This document shows, piece by piece, positions 8,210 to 14,342 of a stretch of DNA of 16,320 nt. Location of the stretch: assembly GCA_002398565.1 (NCBI GenBank), contig DGZP01000028.1, forward strand, positions 28,888 to 45,207, written 5' to 3'. Below the pieces are notes generated by a model. It was not told the origin of the DNA, searched no databases, and saw nothing but the letters and a program-made list of their open reading frames with translations. Within the stretch, counting starts at the first letter, position 1; each line of letters starts with the position of its first letter. Made by a program: the position numbers and the translations under genes. This DNA comes from Proteiniphilum sp. UBA4977 (GTDB lineage Bacteria; Bacteroidota; Bacteroidia; Bacteroidales; Dysgonomonadaceae).

Positions 8210-8500
8210 TCATTTTAATAAATTTATGCACTTATCTACTTCCCGCACCAGTTTTGATAGTTTTAATTTCGCTGTTTCCACGTCAACTGTTGCCGCTGTA
8301 ATGGTCCTGGCTATTTTTAAACCATCGTATCTTGTTTTCAATTGCTGCAAATCTTTCACCGTTTCATCAATTTGCTTTTGTCGTGAACGTATCTCCGCTT
8401 TTAAGCGCTCATTTTCATCCTTCAGCGAATCGCATAAAAACATGACCTGTTTGATACGAACCTCCAAATCGACCAGCAGCTTATTATTTTCGTCGGACAT
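8210..8500 (-). CDS. Small coiled-coil protein encoded with zapA
   Basis: A 96-residue protein that is almost entirely heptad-like charged helix. The first two thirds (LLVDLEVRIKQVMFLCDSL ... KDLQQLKTRYDGLK) form one long coiled coil. A small break with ARTITAATVDVETAKLK is followed by a C-terminal helix (LSKLVREVDKCINLL). It has no signal peptide or membrane segment, so it is probably cytosolic. I know it only as the conserved hypothetical protein that precedes zapA in Bacteroidales. By shape and position it could be a ZapB-like partner of the division ring, which is inference and not recognised homology. It is the first gene of the operon, behind a good promoter at 8605-8636. Confidence 0.8.
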   Translation of the reverse strand: MSDENNKLLVDLEVRIKQVMFLCDSLKDENERLKAEIRSRQKQIDETVKDLQQLKTRYDGLKIARTITAATVDVETAKLKLSKLVREVDKCINLLK

Positions 8501-8604
8501 ATGAAACGGCCTCTCTTCTATTTTTCAACGATGGAACACGTTTTTCGCAGGTCCCACATACCTGGTGAAAAAATGAAACAATCGCGCGAAAACAAAAATT
8601 CAGG

Positions 8605-8636
8605 CAAATATAGCAATTGAAATAGAGTCCCACAAA
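8605..8636 (-). promoter_or_regulatory. Promoter of the coiled-coil protein-zapA operon
   Basis: On the minus strand TTTG (8636-8633) is followed by a 20-nt spacer and TATATTTG (8612-8605), an exact fit to the Bacteroidetes TTTG / TAnnTTTG pattern. The expected transcript start near 8598 leaves a leader of about 98 nt before the ATG at 8500. Confidence 0.7.
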
Positions 8637-8706
8637 TTAATCGAAGCTTATTTTTCAAATATTCATTCGTTTATAACGATTTTCCTGTCTTCTGCTTGAG
8701 ATTTTA

Positions 8707-8714
8707 TATCTTTG
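8707..8714 (+). promoter_or_regulatory. -7 box of the B3/B4-domain gene, abutting the start codon
   Basis: TATCTTTG matches the TAnnTTTG -7 consensus, and the ATG begins only four bases later (8719). The -33 region is weak (TTTTCCTG around 8680-8687). The predicted transcription start falls on or next to the ATG, implying a leaderless or nearly leaderless mRNA. Confidence 0.6.
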
Positions 8715-8718
8715 GGGA

Positions 8719-9423
8719 ATGATTGAACAAGACCGAACTGAACGGGATATTGAGCAGAGAAATATCACGATAGGCAACGATATATATGCAGTGTGCCCGG
8801 AATTTCATATGGCAGCAATTACGTGTAATGTAAAAAACAGTTCTTATAATGAGGGTTTATGGCAGGAGATCCATGCGTTTTGCACCCTGTTTTCCGATAC
8901 GTACAAAATGGAAGATATCAATAAACGTCCCGCAATTTATGCCACCCGTGAGGTTTATAAAAAACTGGGAAAAGATCCCAACAGATACCGCCCTTCCGCT
9001 GAAGCCTTGTGTCGAAGAATCTTGAAAGGGCAAGAGCTGTACCGGATCAATACACTCGTTGACCTGATCAATCTGGTTTCCCTGAAAACGGGTTATTCCA
9101 TCGGCGGATTCGACGCCGGTAAAATTGTGCGTAACCTGAGGTTGGGAGTGGGTAAGGCAGGCGAGAGATTTGAAGCGATAGGAAGAGGTTTGCTGAATAT
9201 TGAAGGATTGCCCGTTTACAGGGATGCTGCGGGTGGTATCGGTACCCCTACGAGCGATGAAGAACGGACAAAAATAACGGCAGATACGTCGCATCTGCTA
9301 ATAATTATTAACGGTTATTCAGGCAGGGACGGGCTGCAGGAAGCGGCAGCCTACGCAGCCCGATTGCTTGTAAAATATGCCGATGCCCGAAATATGGAAA
9401 CCAGGTTTTTCAGTGCTTTTTAA
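8719..9423 (+). CDS. B3/B4-domain protein (PheRS beta-like tRNA-binding/editing fold)
   Basis: A 234-residue soluble protein that consists of a stand-alone B3/B4 domain, the module that in bacterial phenylalanyl-tRNA synthetase beta subunit hydrolyses mischarged Tyr-tRNA. Motifs typical of the stand-alone family are visible. They are the early strand IYAVCPEFHMAAITCNVKN (22-40), TREVYKKLGKDPNRYRPS (76-93), ALCRRILKG (96-104), and INTLVDLINLVSLKTGYSIG (110-129), which ends in GGFD. TPTSDEERTKIT (176-187) lies in the C-terminal half. Its role (trans-editing or other RNA/amino-acid binding) is not known to me. The start is the first ATG, directly after a -7 box. The last 14 bases overlap the end of the convergent histidine kinase gene. 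Confidence 0.85.
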   Translation: MIEQDRTERDIEQRNITIGNDIYAVCPEFHMAAITCNVKNSSYNEGLWQEIHAFCTLFSDTYKMEDINKRPAIYATREVYKKLGKDPNRYRPSAEALCRRILKGQELYRINTLVDLINLVSLKTGYSIGGFDAGKIVRNLRLGVGKAGERFEAIGRGLLNIEGLPVYRDAAGGIGTPTSDEERTKITADTSHLLIIINGYSGRDGLQEAAAYAARLLVKYADARNMETRFFSAF

Positions 9424-10546
9424 ACACAATTCTAAAAGTGGTCTCTTTTCCCGGTTCCGATGTCAACACACCGATTTTCCACCCGTGAATAACTTCCACA
9501 ATTCGCTTAACCAGTGACAGACCCAGTCCCCACCCTCTCTCTTTTGTGGTATAGCCGGGAGAAAAGATTCTTTTGAATTTCGACTTGGGAATTCCCTTTC
9601 CGGTGTCTGATACATCCAACAAAATATGTCTGCCTCTCTCTGCCAGGGAGATGGTGACCACACCTTCCCCGTTCATGGCGTCCACCGCATTTTTTGCAAG
9701 ATTTTCAATCACCCATCCCATAAGTGGTTTATTCAGTGAAATAATCACAGGATGATCCGGCAGCAGCAGAGAGAAGGAGATTTTTGTCGACAGGCGTTTT
9801 TCGAGATATCTCAGCGTGCCGGTTATCACATCTCGCAAATCTGTCGGCTGCATATCCGGTATGGAACCGATCTTCGAGAATCGCTCCGCAATCATCCGCA
9901 ACCGGGATATATCTTTCTCTATTTCTGTCAGCAACTGCCGATCTACCTCTTTCAGCTTCATATATTCTATCCAAGCCGTCAGTGAGGAGATAGGTGTTCC
10001 AAGTTGATGAGCGGTTTCCTTCGACAAACCCACCCATACCCGATGCTGCTCAGCCCGCTGTGTCCGGTTTAATGCGAAGAAAGCAAGACCGATAAAAAAG
10101 GTGATTACCAACAGTTGGAAATAGGGATACACCTGCAGTTGCTTCAAGGTATACGAGTCATCATAATAAAGCAATTGATCCGATGCTTTCAGCACAATGG
10201 GGTCATGATGGCTGCCAAACTGTGCCATTTTCTTGCGCAGATAAACATCCTGATGTGTATCAGGCAGCCTGATGTTGTGCGTCAACATCTCCCCGCTCTT
10301 TTCATCATGGAGAATCACGGGAATGGTTGTGTTACTTTGCAAAATTTTCAACACCAAATTCATGTCCGCCTCCTCATCGGCAACCATCGACACGGTTGCC
10401 ATGGCCCATATCTCCATCTTTCGACGCTCTTCCTCCGCCATTTCTCCGACCAGCTTGCTCGACAGCAGCAGTGACAAGAGGGCGACAACGACCGCAAGGG
10501 TAACGAACAGGTAGTGGAGTAGTTGACGAGGTTGTGATGAAGGCAT
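9410..10546 (-). CDS. Membrane sensor histidine kinase (orphan)
   Basis: A 378-residue two-component sensor. Transmembrane helix 1 is at about 11-30 and helix 2 at about 143-159, enclosing a periplasmic sensor region of about 110 residues with no family I recognise. The HisKA dimerisation helix holds the phospho-acceptor His180 in SKETAHQLGTPISSL. The ATPase domain has the N box (VIENLAKNAVDAM, 279-291), the G1 box (DVSDTGKGIP, 311-320), an F-like segment (FKRIFSPGYTTK) and the G2 box (GWGLGLSL, 338-345). All the residues needed for autophosphorylation appear present. No response regulator gene is adjacent in this window, so the partner lies elsewhere. It overlaps the convergent B3/B4 gene by 14 bp and borders the decayed A+T-rich patch on its 5' side. 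Confidence 0.93.
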   Translation of the reverse strand: MPSSQPRQLLHYLFVTLAVVVALLSLLLSSKLVGEMAEEERRKMEIWAMATVSMVADEEADMNLVLKILQSNTTIPVILHDEKSGEMLTHNIRLPDTHQDVYLRKKMAQFGSHHDPIVLKASDQLLYYDDSYTLKQLQVYPYFQLLVITFFIGLAFFALNRTQRAEQHRVWVGLSKETAHQLGTPISSLTAWIEYMKLKEVDRQLLTEIEKDISRLRMIAERFSKIGSIPDMQPTDLRDVITGTLRYLEKRLSTKISFSLLLPDHPVIISLNKPLMGWVIENLAKNAVDAMNGEGVVTISLAERGRHILLDVSDTGKGIPKSKFKRIFSPGYTTKERGWGLGLSLVKRIVEVIHGWKIGVLTSEPGKETTFRIVFKKH

Positions 10547-10588
10547 CGTATGTAGATTTTGATGTGAGATGCTACTTTGGGTGAATGG

Positions 10589-10620
10589 TTGTAAAGTATT
10601 TCACTTATTTGTTATTTTTG
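10589..10620 (+). promoter_or_regulatory. Promoter-like pair upstream of the metalloprotease remnant
   Basis: TTG (10589-10591), a 21-nt spacer and TATTTTTG (10613-10620) fit the Bacteroidetes -33/-7 pattern. The expected transcription start is near 10627, with only remnant coding sequence downstream. The A+T-rich context raises the chance of a coincidental match. Confidence 0.45.
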
Positions 10621-10713
10621 TGAGCAAGTTGTGTGTAAGCATATCTTCAAATAAAACAATTATAGGATCGAAATTCAATGTAAATATAGCGCAATTTTGT
10701 CAATAAATCAAAC

Positions 10714-11467
10714 ATGTTAAATTATTCAAACAGTGATGGAATTAGAATACGAGCATCAAGTAATGCAAATAGTGCCAATGGAATGTTTACTTTTTCAAAG
10801 AGTTCACCTGCATATATAACGATATATAATAATAATGCGCAAAATCTAATTATCAAATAGGAACTGTCTTACATGAATTAGGACATTTGACTCATTTTGG
10901 AACAAGAGGTGGGTATGATAATTATCGAACTGTTCACGATCTAATTGCAGAATCTTACGGTTCTTATGCTGGTGGGTATTTAGGCGAAAGATATTATTTC
11001 TTTTCAGGTTATGCAAAGCCATTTCCGGCCCTTGATCCAACCGGTCAAGGAAGACAATTATGGACAATGGGATCAACCAGTCATTATTCGCCTTTATTTG
11101 TTGATTTAATAGACGATTATGATCAAAGTATAGCAGGAAACCAACACATATTTGATGCAGTCAGTAATGTCCCTCATTCTGTAATAGCAAGAATTGCCAG
11201 AGAAGCCTCCAATGGGAGCCTTATAATGTGAATTTTGATTACTCGTCCAGTGCTAAGGTAATGTATAATACTACTGAATGGCAAACTGTCAGTGCTTCAA
11301 TAAATGGGTGGATTAAAAGGGTAGGTTTTGATGACGCTGGAAATGCTGGCAGATCAAGCTACAGTCTTGGTGATCCACCTACTTTTCATTATGCGTGCGA
11401 CATTAATATTAGTTGTATCTTAAACGGTAAAAAACTGACACTTAATATTTCTTCAATCGCCCCATAG
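10714..11467 (+). pseudogene. Decayed zinc metalloprotease (HExxH zincin) with two frame breaks
   Basis: The remains of a secreted-type metallopeptidase, read in three successive frames. Piece 1 (ATG 10714 to TAG 10860) encodes MLNYSNSDGIRIRASS... ending ...AYITIYNNNAQNLIIK. Piece 2 (open from about 10836 to TGA 11231) carries the zinc site GTVLHELGHLTHFG (HExxH, codons at 10872-10886), then HDLIAESYGSYAGGYLG and SPLFVDLIDDYDQ. Piece 3 (about 11213 to TAG 11467) encodes WEPYNVNFDYSSSAKVMYNT... to ...LNISSIAP. Each junction is repaired by adding one base: an A to the A-run at 10841-10844, and a base near 11210. The order 'DIRIR-like strand, ITIYN, xGTVxHELxH, then ESY and VDLIDD' matches Bacteroidetes hypothetical zincins as I remember them. 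The N-terminal signal/lipoprotein region is missing. Sequencing error at homopolymers is the main alternative. Confidence 0.7.
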
Positions 11468-11484
11468 CATAAAATGGTGAAGAG

Positions 11485-11518
11485 AAAGAGGGTATCACAA
11501 TGTTTTACCCTCTTTTTT
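11485..11518 (+). terminator. Terminator after the metalloprotease remnant
   Basis: AAAGAGGGTA (11485-11494) and TACCCTCTTT (11506-11515) form a perfect 10-bp stem with an 11-nt loop, followed by T through 11518. It lies 18 bp after the last stop codon, so the remnant still has a normal transcript end. Confidence 0.85.
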
Positions 11519-11772
11519 ACTCCTATTGAATGTTTCTATAGGCTATTATTAACAGAATAATAGTTTCTCTTTCACTCGCTGGACAAGTTATTTAGTAGAA
11601 CCTTAAAAAGCACAATCTTCTTGGGTTTGTAAAATTATGCCATACCTGATTGAGTCAGGTTGCATGTTCAGGAACAAGAATATCTTTTCCAAAAAGAGCC
11701 AAAAATAGACAGACCCTATTTACGCCTTTTCCAATGATATTCCGGAAAGAGGAAAAACTGCTTTATTTTCAA
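11519..11772. other. Non-coding A+T-rich spacer with two small inverted repeats
   Basis: I see no supported gene here on either strand. It contains an 8-bp hairpin (CTATTATT 11543-11550, AATAATAG 11556-11563, loop AACAG) followed by a T-rich run. It also holds a 6-bp inverted repeat (ACCTGA 11644-11649, TCAGGT 11655-11660). Neither is strong enough to name. The stretch links the metalloprotease remnant to the tRNA-like fragment and could be the rest of an eroded insertion. Confidence 0.5.
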
Positions 11773-11820
11773 GTAGCGAGATGGGAGGGTATGATCCCCC
11801 GACCTCATGATTGTGAATCA
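11773..11820 (-). other. Candidate tRNA 3'-half remnant (possible attachment-site scar)
   Basis: Read on the minus strand, the segment begins in an anticodon-loop-like TGATTCACAATCA. It continues with ATGAGGTC (anticodon 3' stem plus variable loop), then GGGGG-ATCATAC-CCTCC (T-stem and 7-nt T-loop with some non-consensus bases), and ends in ATCTCGCTAC like an acceptor strand. The layout matches the 3' half of bacterial tRNAs such as tRNA-Met. The D arm and 5' acceptor strand are absent, because the methyltransferase coding sequence is there instead. It overlaps the stop codon of that gene. The T-loop lacks the usual TTCRA, so this is a weak call made from layout alone. Confidence 0.3.
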
Positions 11821-13239
11821 GCAACCGGAAGAAAAAGATCGCGGAGAAAGAATCTCCGGCCGTTCCTCCGGCAAATAACCGCTGCGGATACGCCATTCAT
11901 TAGGATAGAGATTATTTGCCCGGTTACCAACATTCTTTACAAAACCGAGTGGTTCGTTTTGCCAGGTAAGAAGCACCATTCCACGGGGTGTGCCGGGAAG
12001 GTTGATGGATACCTTTCGCAGGTAGGCGATGGCCTGTTCATAGGTCACTTCATGGTTGAAGAATGCCTCCCTGTTCAAGGCGATACTCATGGCCAGTGCA
12101 TGAGAGGGGATGAAATCTCTTCCTTTTCTTACCCCCAGTTCTATGCCCGCAGAAATAGAGTTTAGGTTATTCATAAATAAAACGATGGTTTCAGCATACA
12201 CTTTCGGCAATGCAATAATACGATCACCGGATTCCATAAAATGAAACAATTCAGGATTTCTAATCAGTCCTGAATATTCAACGGGATTTTTGATGAAAAC
12301 AGTGGTTTGTTTTCTGTTTTTTTTAGCATGAAAACCGGCTCCGGATAATTCCACTTCCGGTTTTCTCAAAACCGTGACGAAAAACCCTTCACCCTTGACC
12401 TTGTGCGGATAAAAATGATAGCCGCCGGTTTCGCCGGAACAGGATGGCGTAATGTTCCAGTCTGCACCAATCTCCACCTTTGTGAAGATGGCACCCAATT
12501 TGCTCGCCGCCCAGCGAGCGTTTTCTTCATTTTCATCCCTGTTGTAGGTGCAGGTGCTGTAGAGCAGTAATCCACCCGGCCTGAGCGCCGGCCACACGTC
12601 GTCCAGAATATCCCTTTGCCGGGCAACACACATCGCCACATTCTGTGGCGACCACTCCTGCATGGCTACCTCATCCTTGCGGAACATGCCTTCACCCGAA
12701 CAGGGAGCATCCACAAGGATCAGGTCGAACAAACCGGGAAAAGCAGCAAAATCCTTCACTCGGTTCTGTGTTACCACAGAATTGGAATGGCCGAACTTGA
12801 TCAGGGTCTCCGACAATATATTCGCCCGCTGGCGGACAATTTCGTTGCTCACGAGCAGACTCCCTTCAGGCAGTGCGGAAAGAAGGCCGACCGACTTCCC
12901 GCCGGGGGCTGCACAAAGATCAAGACAGATAACCGGCTTGGGAATCAACTCTCTTACCACATACTCAACAAACATGGAAGAAGCCTCCTGCACATAATAG
13001 TATCCAGCATGGAACAATGGGTCGAAGGTGAAGGAAGGCCGCTCAGCCAGATAATAACCCACTTCAGACCATGGAACCTGCTCCACCGGGCAACCGAGCG
13101 TCATGGGATTGCGATGTCTTTTAAACGGATTCAGACGAATGCTCACGGGAGGATCTTCCGCCAGTGCAGAGAGAAATAGGTCCGTCTCCCCCCCAAGGCG
13201 TGCACGAATGGAACTAATAAAATCAACAGGTAAATTCAT
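11818..13239 (-). CDS. RsmF-like RNA (cytosine-C5) methyltransferase, NOL1/NOP2/Sun family
   Basis: A 473-residue SAM-dependent enzyme that methylates C5 of a cytosine, most likely in 16S rRNA. The Rossmann methyltransferase domain (about 75-295) has the SAM loop DLCAAPGGKS (107-116). Motif IV is DAPCSGEGMFRKD (177-189, Cys180) and motif VI is STCTYNRDENE (228-238, Cys230 as the nucleophile). The FRKD after PCSGEGM and the long C-terminal part (about 300-460, ending YPNEWRIRSGYLPEE) fit RsmF and the related YebU type rather than RsmB. The exact target base is not readable. The last residues (SPRSFSSGC) run into a tRNA-like sequence at the stop codon, so the native C-terminus might have been altered there. 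It has its own promoter at 13259-13290. Confidence 0.92.
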   Translation of the reverse strand: MNLPVDFISSIRARLGGETDLFLSALAEDPPVSIRLNPFKRHRNPMTLGCPVEQVPWSEVGYYLAERPSFTFDPLFHAGYYYVQEASSMFVEYVVRELIPKPVICLDLCAAPGGKSVGLLSALPEGSLLVSNEIVRQRANILSETLIKFGHSNSVVTQNRVKDFAAFPGLFDLILVDAPCSGEGMFRKDEVAMQEWSPQNVAMCVARQRDILDDVWPALRPGGLLLYSTCTYNRDENEENARWAASKLGAIFTKVEIGADWNITPSCSGETGGYHFYPHKVKGEGFFVTVLRKPEVELSGAGFHAKKNRKQTTVFIKNPVEYSGLIRNPELFHFMESGDRIIALPKVYAETIVLFMNNLNSISAGIELGVRKGRDFIPSHALAMSIALNREAFFNHEVTYEQAIAYLRKVSINLPGTPRGMVLLTWQNEPLGFVKNVGNRANNLYPNEWRIRSGYLPEERPEILSPRSFSSGC

Positions 13240-13258
13240 TACTATGCACTTTAAATTG

Positions 13259-13290
13259 CAAAGTTAAAAGGATTCTGCATTTCAAAAAAA
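13259..13290 (-). promoter_or_regulatory. Promoter of the RsmF-like gene
   Basis: On the minus strand, TAACTTTG (13266-13259) matches the TAnnTTTG -7 box, with TTTTTTTG (13290-13283) upstream at a somewhat short 16-nt spacing. The predicted leader is only about 13 nt. It lies back to back with the + strand -7 box at 13295-13302. Confidence 0.55.
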
Positions 13291-13294
13291 CAAC

Positions 13295-13302
13295 TATCTT
13301 TG
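13295..13302 (+). promoter_or_regulatory. -7 box of the exported isomerase-like gene
   Basis: TATCTTTG is an exact match to the Bacteroidetes -7 consensus, 34 bp before the ATG at 13337. The -33 region lies inside the divergent promoter and is weak (TTCTG near 13273-13277). Confidence 0.6.
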
Positions 13303-13336
13303 TGCTCGAACACATATACAAAAATATTTCAAAATC

Positions 13337-14167
13337 ATGAAGAAATTACTCCTTATCACGGGATTATTCGTCTCCCTGTCGATCTGGTCGCAGGAACGGC
13401 CTGATCCGCAACCCGCACCGGAAACGGCAGAAAAATTCAATGTAGGCATGGCTGGTTATTCATTCCGACACTTCGATCTGGATCAAACACTGGAGATGAT
13501 GCAAAAATGTGATGTGAAGAATCTTTGCATCAAGGATTTTCACCTTCCGCTGAACAGCAGCGAAAAAGAGATTGCCGACTTTCAGGCCAAGCTTGCCGCG
13601 AAAGGAGTAACCGGCTACGCCGTGGGTCCCATATACATGCGTTCAGAAAAGGAGATTGACGATGCTTTTGCATATGCAAAAAAAGTAGGTGTAAAATTGA
13701 TTGTGGGAATTCCCAATTATGAATTGCTACCCTATGTAGATAAAAAAGTGAAGGAGTATGACATGCATTATGCGATCCACCTCCACGGTCCCGATATGGC
13801 TCTCTTTCCCGATGCCGACGATGTATGGAACAATGTGAAGGATCTTGACCGGCGCATTGGCATGTGCCTCGATGTGGGCCATGACACACGCAACGGCAAA
13901 GATCCGGTGAAAGATCTGAAGAAATATCACAGCCGTGTATTTGACGTTCACATCAAAGATGTGACAGGTGCATCCAAAGCGGGCTATTCCGTAGAAATCG
14001 GTCGCGGCATCATCGATTTCCCGGCTTTCGTGAAGATGCTCCGTGAAGTAGGTTATACGGGCATGTGCAGCCTCGAACACGAACGCAACATGAAAGATCC
14101 GCTCCAGGGTATTGCTGAATCGATCGGTTATTTCAGGGGAGTGATTGCCACCACCAGGGGTAAATAG
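13337..14167 (+). CDS. Exported sugar phosphate isomerase/epimerase-like TIM barrel protein
   Basis: A 276-residue protein with an N-terminal signal peptide (MKKLLLITGLFVSLSIWSQ, probable cleavage near 19-20), so it should act in the periplasm. The rest is a xylose-isomerase-like TIM barrel (AP-endonuclease 2 / IolE-type superfamily). It has GMAGYSFRHFDLDQTLEMM (37-55) as strand 1, and IHLHGPD (147-153), MCLDVGHD (176-183), DVHIKD (203-208) and CSLEHE (244-249) as likely divalent-metal ligands. These Bacteroidetes exported relatives are often annotated sugar phosphate isomerase/epimerase, although a periplasmic enzyme is unlikely to use phosphosugars. The true substrate is probably a free sugar or derivative. 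It is a single gene with its own promoter and a strong terminator at 14228-14271. Confidence 0.88.
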   Translation: MKKLLLITGLFVSLSIWSQERPDPQPAPETAEKFNVGMAGYSFRHFDLDQTLEMMQKCDVKNLCIKDFHLPLNSSEKEIADFQAKLAAKGVTGYAVGPIYMRSEKEIDDAFAYAKKVGVKLIVGIPNYELLPYVDKKVKEYDMHYAIHLHGPDMALFPDADDVWNNVKDLDRRIGMCLDVGHDTRNGKDPVKDLKKYHSRVFDVHIKDVTGASKAGYSVEIGRGIIDFPAFVKMLREVGYTGMCSLEHERNMKDPLQGIAESIGYFRGVIATTRGK

Positions 14168-14227
14168 ACAATCCTCCTGCCATACCTGGACTTCGCTCCT
14201 TATCTTATAACGAAGCTACTTATGCAT

Positions 14228-14271
14228 AAGGTGACCCCAAAAGTCAAAAAACTTTTGGGGTCACCTTTTTT
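14228..14271 (+). terminator. Strong intrinsic terminator after the isomerase-like gene
   Basis: AAGGTGACCCCAAAAGT (14228-14244) and its exact complement (14251-14267) form a 17-bp stem around the loop CAAAAA. T continues through 14271. Confidence 0.92.
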
Positions 14272-14311
14272 AATTCCGGTAAAAAAAGAAGCTACTTTGG
14301 TCTATTTTACC

Positions 14312-14319
14312 TATTTTTG
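14312..14319 (+). promoter_or_regulatory. -7 box of the methyltransferase-murB-murA operon
   Basis: TATTTTTG fits TAnnTTTG and lies 23 bp before the ATG at 14343. The best -33-like TTTG (14296-14299) is too close (12-nt spacer), so the upstream half of this promoter is uncertain. Confidence 0.5.
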
Positions 14320-14342
14320 TAAGAAAAAGGTTCGCAACAGAC

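Noticed and set aside
10620..10706. Short frame from GTG 10620 (MSKLCVSISSNKT...) as the missing N-terminus of the metalloprotease
   Set aside because: It starts at or before the predicted transcription start, shows no signal peptide, and ends at a stop out of frame with the next piece.
11773..11850. Complete tRNA gene on the minus strand
   Set aside because: No D arm or matching 5' acceptor strand, only two or three good pairs in the anticodon stem, and the 5' half is methyltransferase coding sequence.
11650..12165. + strand open frame spanning the spacer and the end of the RsmF-like gene
   Set aside because: Translation is basic and unstructured, and it reads antisense to conserved methyltransferase sequence.
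14178..14216. CTTCG...CGAAG inverted repeat before the strong terminator
   Set aside because: Only five paired bases with a long loop and no U-tract; the 17-bp hairpin just downstream explains termination.
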